Notes: generated by a model not told the origin, from the letters alone. A stretch of 64,000 nt of DNA from Sulfitobacter maritimus (GCF_013346665.1 NZ_JABVBB010000022.1:62001-126000), one strand, 5' to 3'; positions 9,240-17,984 are shown, counted from the stretch's first letter. Made by a program: numbers and translations.

Positions 9240-9349
9240 CTACTCGGTGCTGAACGGTGCCGGGTAGCAGTTAAAGTCTGCGGGGGAAAGAGCCCCGCCG
9301 TTGTCAGAAAGACGACAGATAGCACTGCTAGAATAGTACTGGATTTATT
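9240..9349 (+). promoter_or_regulatory. Structured flagellin leader 2 (repeated intergenic block)
   Basis: First an 11-base-pair stem (9240-9250 with 9257-9267, six-base loop TGAACG) that could end the upstream transcript. Then a GCGGGG/CCCCGC hairpin (9280-9285 with 9293-9298). Then the box GTTGTCAGAAAGACGACA at 9300-9317, and CTAGAATAGTACTGGAT before the start codon. The block is almost identical to the one at 10362-10470. Several stem positions differ between the copies while keeping pairing. Confidence 0.65.
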
Positions 9350-10351
9350 ATGTCTTCTATCAACACAAACACATCTGCGATGAACGCGCTGGCGACCTTG
9401 CGGAACGTCAACTCAAGCCTCAATCAAACACAGGACCGTATTTCCACTGGTCTGAAAGTCTCGTCTGGTAAAGACAACGCGTCTTATTTCGCGATTTCTG
9501 AAACCATGAAGGGCGATAGCGGTATGACCAAAGCGGTCAACGAAAGCCTCACTCTCACCAAAAATTCTGTGGCGACAGCGCGCGTCGGTGCGGAACAGTT
9601 TAGTGATCTGGCAACAGACTTCCGTGAGAAAATTGCTTTCGCTCAAAACAACCAAGACGATTTTGGTAAGATCGAGGATGAGCTTAAAAACCTCGTCTCC
9701 GAAATGAAAACCACGCTTTCCCAAGCGACGTTCAATGGCGACGATCTTATCAACGCTGGTGGTGCAGGTTACCAAGCTGCGGATCCCACTACTGACGAAG
9801 TCTATGCTGCAATGGACGACGCAGGGACCATTACATATCATGAGAAAGCAATTGGCACCGGTCGTGCTGGGACTGACGGCGCTTTCGCCGGAACTCCAAC
9901 TTACGGTAAAGAAAACGTTTCCCGCGAAGTGATTACCGGTGTGTCACGATCGTCAGGGAGCTTTTCCACGACTTCTATTAAGGTTGATGGCGCGGATCTC
10001 TACTCAGCCATGATGGAATTTGATGCGATCGCCGAGACTTTTGCCACAAATGCTGGAACTGGCGGCGCAGCATTCCTTGAGGCGGCTTTGACGACAGCTG
10101 ATAAGAACGTTGCTCATTTGGTCAGCGAAGAGACGAAGTTGGGTCTTGCTGAAAAATCGATTGAGAACCAGCAGAACTTTCTGACAAAGCTTGCGGACAA
10201 CCTCGACGCCGGTGTGGGCGCCATGGTTGACGCAAACATGGAAGAAGAAGCCGCCCGTCTTCAGGCGCTTCAGGTTCAGCAGCAGCTTGCATCGCAGTCC
10301 CTGTCAATCGCCAATCAGGCACCGCAGAACATTCTGAGCCTGTTCCGCTGA
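9350..10351 (+). CDS. fliC: Flagellin 2
   Basis: Filament subunit of 333 residues, same conserved ends as its neighbours (QDRISTGLKVSSGKDNASYF; QALQVQQQLASQSLSIANQA). The middle is longer than in flagellin 1 and holds a distinct segment AGGAGYQAADPTTDEVYAAM followed by REVITGVSRSSGSFSTTS. DNA identity is high at both ends and falls in the middle, suggesting gene conversion of the ends. Which of the three copies is dominant in the filament cannot be told from sequence. Confidence 0.96.
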   Translation: MSSINTNTSAMNALATLRNVNSSLNQTQDRISTGLKVSSGKDNASYFAISETMKGDSGMTKAVNESLTLTKNSVATARVGAEQFSDLATDFREKIAFAQNNQDDFGKIEDELKNLVSEMKTTLSQATFNGDDLINAGGAGYQAADPTTDEVYAAMDDAGTITYHEKAIGTGRAGTDGAFAGTPTYGKENVSREVITGVSRSSGSFSTTSIKVDGADLYSAMMEFDAIAETFATNAGTGGAAFLEAALTTADKNVAHLVSEETKLGLAEKSIENQQNFLTKLADNLDAGVGAMVDANMEEEAARLQALQVQQQLASQSLSIANQAPQNILSLFR

Positions 10352-10361
10352 AGTTAGATAA

Positions 10362-10470
10362 CTACTCGGCGCTGAACGGCGCCGGGTAGCAGTTGAAGCC
10401 TGCGGGGCGAGAGCTCCGCCGTTGTCAGAAAGACGACAGATAGCACTGCTAGAATAGTATTGGATATAAT
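10362..10470 (+). promoter_or_regulatory. Structured flagellin leader 3 (repeated intergenic block)
   Basis: Near-copy of the block at 9240-9349. Stem 10362-10372 with 10379-10389, loop TGAACG. Second hairpin GCGGGGC at 10402-10408, GAGA tetraloop, GCTCCGC at 10413-10419. Box GTTGTCAGAAAGACGACA at 10421-10438, 32 bases before the ATG, the same distance as in leader 2. The second hairpin has different loop bases from leaders 1 and 2 yet stays paired. Confidence 0.65.
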
Positions 10471-11466
10471 ATGTCTTCTATCAACACGAACACCTCTGCG
10501 ATGAACGCGCTGTCGACTTTGCGGAACGTCAACTCAAGCCTCAATCAGACACAGGACCGCATTTCCACGGGTCTGAAGGTCTCTTCCGGCAAAGATAACG
10601 CGTCTTATTTCGCGATTTCTGAGACCATGAAGGGCGATAGCGGCATGACCAAAGCGGTCAACGAAAGCCTTACGCTTACTAAAAACTCTATAGCTACGGC
10701 GCGCGTCGGTGCGGAGCAGTTCAGCGCGTTGGCGACTGAGTTTCGAGAAAAAGTCGCATTTGCTCAGAATAGCGAGAGCGGTTTCGACAAAATTCAGGAC
10801 GAGTTGACTAACCTCGTGGCCGAAATGGCGACCACCATCTCGCAATCTACTTTTAATGGTGACGATTTGGTCAATGCGGCAGGGACGGCTAAGAAAGACA
10901 ACGCGGCTACGCCCGCAGATGTGACGGTTGTACTGGATACTCAGACCGGCGCCCTAAGCTATTCAGGGACGGGAGTAATATCCGATGACGCTACAACATC
11001 GCGTGAAGTTGTCACCGGGGTTACGCGTTCGGGGTCCTTCAGTACAACATCCATTGATGTAAATTCGGTCAATCTTCACGATATGTACGAGAAATTCGAT
11101 GCTCTCGCGACGAATTTTGCCGCCTATGCAGTTGGGAATCATGACGCAGACGATGGCACGACTGCCGCCCTAGCGACCGGCCCAGCCTTTCTCAAAGGCG
11201 CTCTTGCGTCGGCTGACACGATCGTAGCGGATGCCGTTAATGCAACCACAAGTCTCGGCCTGGCGGAAAAATCCATCGAAAACCAGCAAGACTTCCTGAC
11301 CAAGCTCTCCGACAACCTCGACGCCGGTGTGGGCGCTATGGTTGACGCGAACATGGAAGAAGAAGCAGCCCGTCTTCAGGCGCTTCAGGTTCAACAACAG
11401 CTGGCATCGCAGTCACTGTCGATCGCCAATCAGGCACCGCAGAACATCCTGAGCCTGTTCCGTTAA
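10471..11466 (+). CDS. fliC: Flagellin 3
   Basis: Filament subunit of 331 residues, the last of the tandem trio. N- and C-terminal ends match the other two, whereas the central domain is different again (PADVTVVLDTQTGALSYSGT; VNSVNLHDMYEKFDALATNF). The stop is followed by a strong hairpin and then flaF, flbT. Having three intact copies with different surface domains suggests a mixed or alternately expressed filament, but expression is not visible here. Confidence 0.96.
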   Translation: MSSINTNTSAMNALSTLRNVNSSLNQTQDRISTGLKVSSGKDNASYFAISETMKGDSGMTKAVNESLTLTKNSIATARVGAEQFSALATEFREKVAFAQNSESGFDKIQDELTNLVAEMATTISQSTFNGDDLVNAAGTAKKDNAATPADVTVVLDTQTGALSYSGTGVISDDATTSREVVTGVTRSGSFSTTSIDVNSVNLHDMYEKFDALATNFAAYAVGNHDADDGTTAALATGPAFLKGALASADTIVADAVNATTSLGLAEKSIENQQDFLTKLSDNLDAGVGAMVDANMEEEAARLQALQVQQQLASQSLSIANQAPQNILSLFR

Positions 11467-11480
11467 GGGATAGTGTTTTT

Positions 11481-11507
11481 GGGGCCAGAGCCTAACGCTT
11501 TGGCCCC
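11481..11507 (+). terminator. Hairpin after flagellin 3
   Basis: GGGGCCAGAGC at 11481-11491 pairs with GCTTTGGCCCC at 11497-11507 through 11 base pairs (one G-T) with loop CTAAC. No T-run follows. A second stem, CAACCGC at 11512-11518 with GCGGTTG at 11529-11535, lies just downstream. Together they likely separate the flagellin transcript from flaF. Confidence 0.5.
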
Positions 11508-11573
11508 GTTCCAACCGCCTCAGAACTTGCGGTTGGCAGGCAGCAATATTTAGAAAAACAAGGAAGAATTCCT

Positions 11574-11978
11574 ATGGGGCTGGCAGCATACAAACGAACA
11601 ATCCGCGAAAGCGAAACCCCGCGGCAGATCGAGCGCCGCATCCTGAGCCGTGTCACACATGACCTTGCCGAAAAGGGCCAAGGCTTTGATGCGACAGACG
11701 ATAAGAGCGAGCGGTTGAACATCCTCGCCTCCGGGCTGCGCGACGCGATCTACGAAAATCAACGGTTCTGGTCGGCCCTGCGCTTTGACCTGTCCGAGCC
11801 GGAAAACAAGATGCCCGATGGGCTGAAAGCGTCGCTGATCTCCATCGCGCTTTGGGTGGACCGTCACAGCACCGCGCTGATGGCAGGTGAGGGGCGTCTG
11901 GCGGGTCTCGTTGAGATCAATGGCAACATTGCCGCAGGTTTGGCCGGGCAGACGGCACCACAGATGCAGGAGGTGTAA
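11574..11978 (+). CDS. flaF: Flagellar biosynthesis regulator FlaF
   Basis: FlaF is a small alphaproteobacterial activator of flagellin synthesis that acts opposite to FlbT; 134 residues here. The sequence MGLAAYKRTIRESETPRQIE, NILASGLRDAIYENQRFWSALRFDLS-type centre and LISIALWVDRHS are typical of the family. It has an upstream AAGGAAGAATTCCT leader. flbT starts 1 base after its stop, the usual flaF-flbT pair. Its presence immediately after the flagellins with conserved leaders makes a leader-based control likely. Confidence 0.92.
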   Translation: MGLAAYKRTIRESETPRQIERRILSRVTHDLAEKGQGFDATDDKSERLNILASGLRDAIYENQRFWSALRFDLSEPENKMPDGLKASLISIALWVDRHSTALMAGEGRLAGLVEINGNIAAGLAGQTAPQMQEV

Positions 11979-11979
11979 G

Positions 11980-12405
11980 ATGCTGAAACTTACCCTCCGC
12001 CCCCGTGAACGTGTGGTCGTGAACGGCTGCGTCATCCGCAACGGCGACCGCCGCCAAGCGCTGACGGTCGAGAACCGCGCCGACATCGTGCGCGAATCCG
12101 ATCTGCTGAAGCCGGACGCTGAATCTACGCCTGTCTCCAAGGTCTATTTCTTGGTGCAAACGGCGCTGATCCGCCCCGATACACGCGATCAAATCCTGCC
12201 GATGATCCAGCAGGGCTTGGCCGATCTGGCTTGTTGCTTTGGCGCAGATATGCGCGCACGGATCATGGAAGCGGCGAATTTCGTCTCCATGTCGGATTTC
12301 TACAAAGCGATGAGCGAACTGCGCGCGGTGCTCAAATACGAGACCGAACTGATGCAACTGCGTCCGGTTCCGCCCGCCGCGGGGCAAGAGGCCGCGCACG
12401 CATGA
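11980..12405 (+). CDS. flbT: Flagellin mRNA regulator FlbT
   Basis: FlbT binds flagellin transcript leaders in Caulobacter and controls their stability; 141 residues here. I set the start at the ATG at 11980 (MLKLTLRPRERVVVNGCVIRNG), directly after an AGGAGGTGTAAG ribosome site. A longer upstream frame exists but runs through flaF. The hallmark VENRADIVRESDLL and FLVQTALIRPDTRD segments are visible. It overlaps the DUF1217 gene by ATGA. Its probable target is the repeated flagellin leader described above. Confidence 0.94.
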   Translation: MLKLTLRPRERVVVNGCVIRNGDRRQALTVENRADIVRESDLLKPDAESTPVSKVYFLVQTALIRPDTRDQILPMIQQGLADLACCFGADMRARIMEAANFVSMSDFYKAMSELRAVLKYETELMQLRPVPPAAGQEAAHA

Positions 12406-13229
12406 TCTCGCTGGGCGGCATGAGCACTCAGGTGGCGGTCAAGCTGTTTGACGCAACGCGTGACAAGCAGATTGATCTCGCGGGCAAAAATGCTCTGAAC
12501 GCCCGGCAAATCGAAGCCTTTGAAGAACGGATCGGTTCGATCACCTCCCCCAAGGAGCTGATCGCCGATACCGAGGTTTTCACCTTCGTCATGCGCGCCT
12601 TTGATCTGGAAGATCAGATCTTTGGCAAGGCGATGATGCGCAAGGTGTTCGAAAGCGACATCACCGACAGTTCGGCGCTTGTGAACCGCCTATCTGACCC
12701 GCGCATTCGCGAGCTGTATCAGGCTCTTGGTTTTGATCCCGGTGGTGGCAGCAGCGACAACTTCGACAAACCCGATTGGCAGGCCGAAGTTGTCGAGCGG
12801 TTCAAGGAACGTGTCGTGTTGAACTCTGCCGCCGAAGACAACAGCGGCGCGGGCATTGCGCTCGAGTTCAAGGCCAAAGCCGAGAATATCGACAGTTGGC
12901 TGGATGTGCTCAAAGACGCTGAGATGGGAAAGTTTATGCGCCGAGCGCTCGGCGTACCTGACGAAGCGGTTCAGGTCGACCTCGACCGTCAGATCGCACT
13001 GTTTGAGCAGAAATACGACATTGAGAAACTGAAAGACCCGGCTGAAGTCGACAAGCTCGTCTCGCGCTTCGCCGCGATCCATGACGCGGTGGAAGGCGTC
13101 GCGTCACAGTCCAACACGGTGCTGCAATTGATGCAGGGCGCTGTGTCGATCGGGCAGGGGGGCAGTTTCGCCACTGCCACCATCAACATCCCCACGATCT
13201 CAGGCGGCGGCTATAGCGCCTACCGCTGA
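12402..13229 (+). CDS. DUF1217 flagellar protein
   Basis: A 275-residue helical protein of the DUF1217 family, which in alphaproteobacteria sits in flagellar operons (earlier noted as FlgF-proximal or basal-body proteins) but has no agreed function. ITSPKELIADTEVFTFVMRAFDLEDQ and FGKAMMRKVFESDITDSSAL are the conserved segments. Start chosen at the ATG overlapping the flbT stop. No signal peptide is visible. It ends 9 bases from the convergent fliG stop, and nothing else fits between. Confidence 0.75.
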   Translation: MISLGGMSTQVAVKLFDATRDKQIDLAGKNALNARQIEAFEERIGSITSPKELIADTEVFTFVMRAFDLEDQIFGKAMMRKVFESDITDSSALVNRLSDPRIRELYQALGFDPGGGSSDNFDKPDWQAEVVERFKERVVLNSAAEDNSGAGIALEFKAKAENIDSWLDVLKDAEMGKFMRRALGVPDEAVQVDLDRQIALFEQKYDIEKLKDPAEVDKLVSRFAAIHDAVEGVASQSNTVLQLMQGAVSIGQGGSFATATINIPTISGGGYSAYR

Positions 13230-13238
13230 GACCCGTCA

Positions 13239-14285
13239 CTATTCAATAAACTCGTCTTCGTCTGACGATGAGGGCAGTTCAATGACGCCTTCGTCGGCAA
13301 GGCTCTTGGCATATTCCACCATCGCCGCCTGCGCTGCACGCACATCGCGGCCCCGCACCGGGCCAGTGGCCGCCATTTCATCCATCAGCATCTGACGCGA
13401 CCGCTGCGGCAAACATTCCATCAGATGATCGCGCTGCTCTTTCTTGGCGCCGCGCATCGCCAGCGGCAGCGTTGCCCCATCAAGCCCTCGCATCACCTGC
13501 GCCAAATCTTGCATCGGCAGGCGGAAGAGGTCATCAAAGACAAACATCCGCTGTTTGATCGCTTGGAAGGCGTCGGGAATGCGTTTGTCGAGCTCTGAGG
13601 AAAGCTCTTCAAAGGCCTGACCGTCCAACTGGTTGAACACATCCGCCATACGCTGATGGGTCTCTACCGAGCTCGTGTGCATGGTGTTGGACAGGATGTC
13701 TTGCTTCAGCGTTTCCTCAATCTGCTGCATCATATGCAGCGGCACCGGCTCCATCGCGATCATACGCTCTGCAATATCGCGCATCCGCTCCGGACCAAGC
13801 AGGGGCAGCACTTTTGCAGCAACGGAGGTTTCCACATTGTTCAAGATCGCCGCTGCGGTCTGCTCGTGCTCGCCCTTGAGGTAATTCGCGATGACAGTCT
13901 CGTCCAGCGCCGCGAAACCGCGCCACATGGTGCTTTCGCGCTCGGTCGTCTTTAGCCCTTCTAGGATGCTGGTGACTTCATCCTCGGGCATGAATTTGCG
14001 CAGCATCGACTCTGCAGCGGACAAGGATCCAACAACCGACCCGCTGCCACTGATGACCTTTTGCGTGAACTCGCCCAAGACCATCTCCACCACCTCAGAG
14101 GGGATCGGTCCCAGACGGCTCATGGCGCTGGTGATGCGCTCAATCTGGTCGTGGCCCAGCTTTTTCATAAGCTCCGAGCCTTCCTGCTCACCCAGGCAGA
14201 GAAAGGTGATGGCCGCTTTGGTCGGTCCGGTCAGGTCAGCCGCATCGAACTTGGCGCGGCGGCTTTTGGAGGAGGACAAAGACAT
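13239..14285 (-). CDS. fliG: Flagellar motor switch protein FliG
   Basis: C-ring protein that transmits torque from stator to rotor, 348 residues. The N- and middle domains show TKAAITFLCLGEQEGSELMKKL and EHEQTAAAIL (the usual EHPQ-type motif, here EHEQ). The C-terminal domain has FDDLFRLPMQDLAQVMRGLD and GPVRGRDVRAAQ, the torque domain. It is the last gene of the minus operon fliF-fliH-fliN-fliP-fliG, with 23 bases between fliP and fliG. Confidence 0.96.
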   Translation of the reverse strand: MSLSSSKSRRAKFDAADLTGPTKAAITFLCLGEQEGSELMKKLGHDQIERITSAMSRLGPIPSEVVEMVLGEFTQKVISGSGSVVGSLSAAESMLRKFMPEDEVTSILEGLKTTERESTMWRGFAALDETVIANYLKGEHEQTAAAILNNVETSVAAKVLPLLGPERMRDIAERMIAMEPVPLHMMQQIEETLKQDILSNTMHTSSVETHQRMADVFNQLDGQAFEELSSELDKRIPDAFQAIKQRMFVFDDLFRLPMQDLAQVMRGLDGATLPLAMRGAKKEQRDHLMECLPQRSRQMLMDEMAATGPVRGRDVRAAQAAMVEYAKSLADEGVIELPSSSDEDEFIE

Positions 14286-14308
14286 TACGAATTCCTTTCA
14301 CGCGCTGG

Positions 14309-15148
14309 TCAGCCACCGGCCAGCGGCACGTAGCTTTCGATCAGCGATCCGGCCAGCATGTACCAGCCATCAATCAATACAAAGAAGATCACCTTGAACG
14401 GCAGGGAGATCAGCACCGGGGGCAGCATCATCATGCCGGCGCTCATCAGCACCGAGGCGATGATCAGGTCGATCGCCACGAAGGGCAGGTAGATCAGAAA
14501 CCCGATGGTAAAGGCACGGCGCAGTTCCGAGATCATAAAGGCCGGGACCAAATGGCGAAAGCTGGCCTCCTCAGCAGAGGCGGGCATGGCCGGAGCGGTG
14601 CCATCCTCACTCTCAGGCGCTGTGACGCGCAGGAACAGGGCATAGTCCTCTGGACGGGTGTTAACAAACATGAAGCTGCGGAAGGGGGTCGCGATGCGCT
14701 CCAGCGCCTGCTCTTCGGCAATCGCGTTGTTCAAGAGCGGCACGACCCCGCCCTCATAGGCGTCCTCAAACACCGGCTGCATGACGAAAAAGGTCATAAA
14801 CAACGCCAGTGAGGTCAGCACGATATTGGGCGGTGTCTGGTTCAACCCAAGCGCCGAGCGCAGCATCGACAGGACGATAACAAAGCGGGTGAAGCTGGTC
14901 ATCACCACCAACAACCCCGGCGCGATGCTCAGCACCGTGATCAGCGCGATGAACTGGACGATGCGCCCGGACAAGTTCGCGTTATCATCGCTGCCCGGTG
15001 CCGCGTCTCCGATCACATCCGACAGCGTGCCGAGAAAGCCACCGTCTTGCGCCATAGCCATGCCGCTGCTGGCGAGAAACACCAGCAGGGTAAGGCTCAG
15101 TCGGCCAAGCGCAGCAGGGCGCGGGGAGGGGCGGTCAGTCAGGCGCAT
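14309..15148 (-). CDS. fliP: Flagellar export gate protein FliP
   Basis: Membrane component of the flagellar type III export gate, 279 residues. After an N-terminal signal-like hydrophobic segment come the family patterns LLVVMTSFTRFVIVLSMLRS, GLNQTPPNIVLTSLALFMTF, and MILPPVLISLPFK-like residues near the C-terminus. About four transmembrane segments are visible. The start overlaps the fliN end by 14 bases. fliQ, fliR, flhA and flhB are in the other operon at 20620-25680. Confidence 0.95.
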   Translation of the reverse strand: MRLTDRPSPRPAALGRLSLTLLVFLASSGMAMAQDGGFLGTLSDVIGDAAPGSDDNANLSGRIVQFIALITVLSIAPGLLVVMTSFTRFVIVLSMLRSALGLNQTPPNIVLTSLALFMTFFVMQPVFEDAYEGGVVPLLNNAIAEEQALERIATPFRSFMFVNTRPEDYALFLRVTAPESEDGTAPAMPASAEEASFRHLVPAFMISELRRAFTIGFLIYLPFVAIDLIIASVLMSAGMMMLPPVLISLPFKVIFFVLIDGWYMLAGSLIESYVPLAGG

Positions 15149-15581
15149 AGTCCTTAACGATCTGGGTTAGCGAGACGCCCAAACGGTCTTCGCCCACCTT
15201 GACCAGATCACCACGCGCCACCAGACGGTCAGAGACCATTAGGTCAACCGGCGCGCCGATCTTGCGGTTCAACTCCACGATCGAGCCGCGAGTCAGTTCC
15301 AACAGGCGCGAGATCGGCATACGGGCTTGGCCCAGCACGATCTGCACATCAAGACCTACGTTCAGCATGGCATTGATGCCGGTGCTGCCAGCTTCGCCTC
15401 GCGGCGCCAGCGCGTTACGGGAATCCTCGGTATCAAGCTGCGGAAAGACATCCGCCTCGGCACCGCCTGGGGCTTCTGTATTGCCCAAAGCATCCGCACG
15501 GGGCTGTTCAGCCGGGGTGTTGTCAGCCTTATCGATGCTGGCGTCCGTATCCTTGGGGGATTGCAGATCAGGCTTGTCCAT
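15135..15581 (-). CDS. fliN: Flagellar motor switch protein FliN
   Basis: Small C-ring protein of the FliN/FliY family, 148 residues. The first half is acidic and disordered; the second half (VGLDVQIVLGQARMPISRLL, GSIVELNRKIGAPVDLMVSD, GVSLTQIVKDY) is the SpoA-type domain. The start overlaps fliH by 14 bases and the end overlaps fliP by 14 bases. The tight overlaps show an operon. This domain may carry part of the CheY-docking duty given the unusual FliM. Confidence 0.93.
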   Translation of the reverse strand: MDKPDLQSPKDTDASIDKADNTPAEQPRADALGNTEAPGGAEADVFPQLDTEDSRNALAPRGEAGSTGINAMLNVGLDVQIVLGQARMPISRLLELTRGSIVELNRKIGAPVDLMVSDRLVARGDLVKVGEDRLGVSLTQIVKDYAPD

Positions 15582-16236
15582 GTCCGTCCTTCTCCTTTTG
15601 AGCGTCTACCGCCCGCCTGTGTGTCTCGCGCAGTTCGGCAAGCAGGCGGTCGCAAATTTTCTTGAATCCGTAGTCGAGTGAGCCGTGGTCCCATTCCATC
15701 CGAGCATCCCCGTCAGCAATGGCCGGGTCGGCCTGCACATCAAGCACATCGTCGCATTTGTAATAGGCCGCGCGGCTTTGCAGCTCCCGGCCAATCTGCG
15801 CCAAGGTCTGGGGCGACAGCCGCACTTTGATCCGGCTTGAGCCGATGGCCATTTTCAAAGACTGGGTTACGGTTTTCTTCACCCGTTCCGTCGACAGCCG
15901 CTCAATCACCTCGGGCAACACGATTTCACAGGTTTGCAGGGTAAAGCCCACGACCTGCGCGACAAGCGCATCGGTGTGCCCCTGCATCGCGGTCGCCAGT
16001 CGGGCCAGTTCTTGCGCGAGCTTTTCGGCCATCTGCGCATGTTCGCCCTGCATCTGTTTGTGCATTTCAGCACGGCCTGCGTCGGCCCCGGCAAGGTAGC
16101 CTTCGATATGGCCTTGCTTATGCGCCTTTTTGATCTTTGCCTCGATCTCTTCGGCGGTAGGCTGATCCGGGTCGGACTGCTTGGCAGAGGGGTTGGCGTC
16201 CTCGTCGAAGTTACGCAGTTTCAGGGTGGAAATCAT
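15568..16236 (-). CDS. fliH: Flagellar assembly protein FliH
   Basis: Negative regulator and peripheral stalk of the export ATPase FliI, 222 residues. The first part is hydrophilic and helix-rich with AEEIEAKIKKAHKQGHIEGY and a GAD-A-G-rich turn, the second half resembles vacuolar/F-type ATPase E-delta subunits. Overlaps the fliF stop as ATGA. Sequence similarity in FliH is generally low, so the call leans on order (fliF-fliH-fliN-fliP) and composition. Confidence 0.82.
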   Translation of the reverse strand: MISTLKLRNFDEDANPSAKQSDPDQPTAEEIEAKIKKAHKQGHIEGYLAGADAGRAEMHKQMQGEHAQMAEKLAQELARLATAMQGHTDALVAQVVGFTLQTCEIVLPEVIERLSTERVKKTVTQSLKMAIGSSRIKVRLSPQTLAQIGRELQSRAAYYKCDDVLDVQADPAIADGDARMEWDHGSLDYGFKKICDRLLAELRETHRRAVDAQKEKDGHGQA

Positions 16237-17933
16237 GCGCTGTACTCCTCAGAGAGCCATTCACCAAAGACCCGCAACGCCCCGTCGGGGTCGTTCTGCG
16301 CCAGTTCGGCGACGGTGCGGATTTGGCTGTGTTGCACCTCCCCATCGACCGAGGCCAAATGCACCATGTCGCGCGGCGCCTCGTCCAGCGGGGCCAAGAC
16401 GGAGCCCGTCTGTGGCTCTGCCGGGGTGGGCAGGCGGTTTTGTTGCTGCGGGCTGCTTTGGTCCGAAAGCGTCTTGGTCTGCGGGCTGTCCGGCCCATCC
16501 AGCAATGCGGCATCGGCCCCCGCGCCAGCAAGGGCGGGCTGCGGCGCGACGGTATCCAACACCATGCGCAGTGGGCGCGCGCCGAACAGCATGATGATTG
16601 CCACCAGCGCCAATCCAAAGAGCGAGCGCAGGATCGTCATTGCGTTATCCGCCAGCACCGCCCCAAGACCGCGGCTCGATGGGTTGCTGAACTCGGAATC
16701 GAAATCAAGGAATTGCAGGCTGTCCACCTGCACCTGATCGCCGCGGCTTTCGTCAAAGCCAATCGCGGTGCTGACCAATTGCGTCAGACGCTGCATCTCT
16801 TCTTCGCTGCGTTCGATATAGCCTTCCGAGCCGTCGGGCAGGGTGCCGTAGCTGCCATTGACCAGCACGGCCACAGAAATGCGCTCAATATCGCCGGGCT
16901 CTCGCACCAACTCGCTTTGGACCGAGCCGATCTCGTAGTTGATGATCTCGTCGTTCTCGCTGCGGGTTGACTGGCCTACGCCACCGCCGCCTGCATCATC
17001 GCGCAGTTCATCGGGGATGTTGTTGCCCACATCCACGGTGCCATTGGCGGGGTCGGTCTCATTCGAATTGCGGGTCCGGGTTTCGATCGAACGGGCGACC
17101 TGTTGGGCTGGGTCAAAGCTGCGCGAGACGCGAACTTCGCGCTCGGTGGTCAGATCGACGCTGACCCGCACGCGGGTGTTGCCGGGGCCGACGCGGGCGT
17201 TAAGGATCGATTCAACCTTTTGCGCCAGTTGCTCTTCGATCATGCTGCGCTGGCCTTGCAGTGAATAGTCAGAACTGCCGCCATCGTCCTTGGCCAAGAT
17301 CGTCTCGCCGCTGCCTGACAGCACGGTCACATTCTGCGCGTCAAGATCGGCGACGGCAGAGGCCACCAGCGCCTGTATCGCCTGCGCCTGACGACGGGTG
17401 ATGCTGGCATTGGCCTGTGCGCGGACAATGACTGAGCCGCTGGCCTCGGGCTGGCTGCGCGAGAAGGCGGCGCGTTCGGGCAGGACCAGATGCACCCGCG
17501 CGGCCTTGATGCCGCTGATGGTCTGGATCGACCGGGCCAATTCGCCCTCAAGCGCGCGCAGCCGGTTCACCTTTTGCATGAAGGAGTTCATCCCCATGCC
17601 CGACATATTATCGAAAATCTCCCAACCCGGCACGCCTTCGCCCGGCAGACCCGCATCGGCCAGGGCCATGCGGGCACGGGCGATGTCCTCTTCGGCTACA
17701 GAAATCGTATCACCATTGCGCGACAGGTCCACCGTCAGCCCGGCCTGCTCCAAGGTCTGCATCATTTGCGATGCCGTGCCGGGGCTAAGCTGGCTGTAGA
17801 CCGGCACATAGGTCGGCGCAAAGATCGTCCGCGCCCCGATCAGGATCGCAGCGATGATCGCGATGCCGATACCGCCCAACATTGCCAGACGTTTCGGACC
17901 CAAATCCTTGAGGTTTTCGACGATCTGATTCAC
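16233..17933 (-). CDS. fliF: Flagellar MS-ring protein FliF
   Basis: Inner-membrane MS-ring protein, 566 residues. A transmembrane segment near residues 20-40 is followed by a YscJ-like domain (VPVYSQLSPGTASQMMQTLE, NRLRALEGELARSIQTI) and a second transmembrane segment near residue 435. The C-terminal tail that binds FliG contains NDPDGALRVFGEWLSE. Translation starts at GTG 17931-17933 with a GAGG site upstream. It heads the minus operon fliF-fliH-fliN-fliP-fliG. Divergent to fliL across 181 bases. Confidence 0.96.
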   Translation of the reverse strand: MNQIVENLKDLGPKRLAMLGGIGIAIIAAILIGARTIFAPTYVPVYSQLSPGTASQMMQTLEQAGLTVDLSRNGDTISVAEEDIARARMALADAGLPGEGVPGWEIFDNMSGMGMNSFMQKVNRLRALEGELARSIQTISGIKAARVHLVLPERAAFSRSQPEASGSVIVRAQANASITRRQAQAIQALVASAVADLDAQNVTVLSGSGETILAKDDGGSSDYSLQGQRSMIEEQLAQKVESILNARVGPGNTRVRVSVDLTTEREVRVSRSFDPAQQVARSIETRTRNSNETDPANGTVDVGNNIPDELRDDAGGGGVGQSTRSENDEIINYEIGSVQSELVREPGDIERISVAVLVNGSYGTLPDGSEGYIERSEEEMQRLTQLVSTAIGFDESRGDQVQVDSLQFLDFDSEFSNPSSRGLGAVLADNAMTILRSLFGLALVAIIMLFGARPLRMVLDTVAPQPALAGAGADAALLDGPDSPQTKTLSDQSSPQQQNRLPTPAEPQTGSVLAPLDEAPRDMVHLASVDGEVQHSQIRTVAELAQNDPDGALRVFGEWLSEEYSA

Positions 17934-17984
17934 GTGGCCTCACTTGGTTGACTGGACCCAGCATTCCCCGTCCGGGGGGGCTGT

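Noticed and set aside
9270-9320. Sigma-28 promoter (TAAA-N15-GCCGATAA) in the flagellin leaders
   Set aside because: TAAA and GCCG are 21 bases apart in leader 2, too far, and not conserved in leader 1.
11887-12405. Longer FlbT start at 11887
   Set aside because: Would overlap most of flaF's end; ATG at 11980 has a strong ribosome site and matches the FlbT N-terminus.
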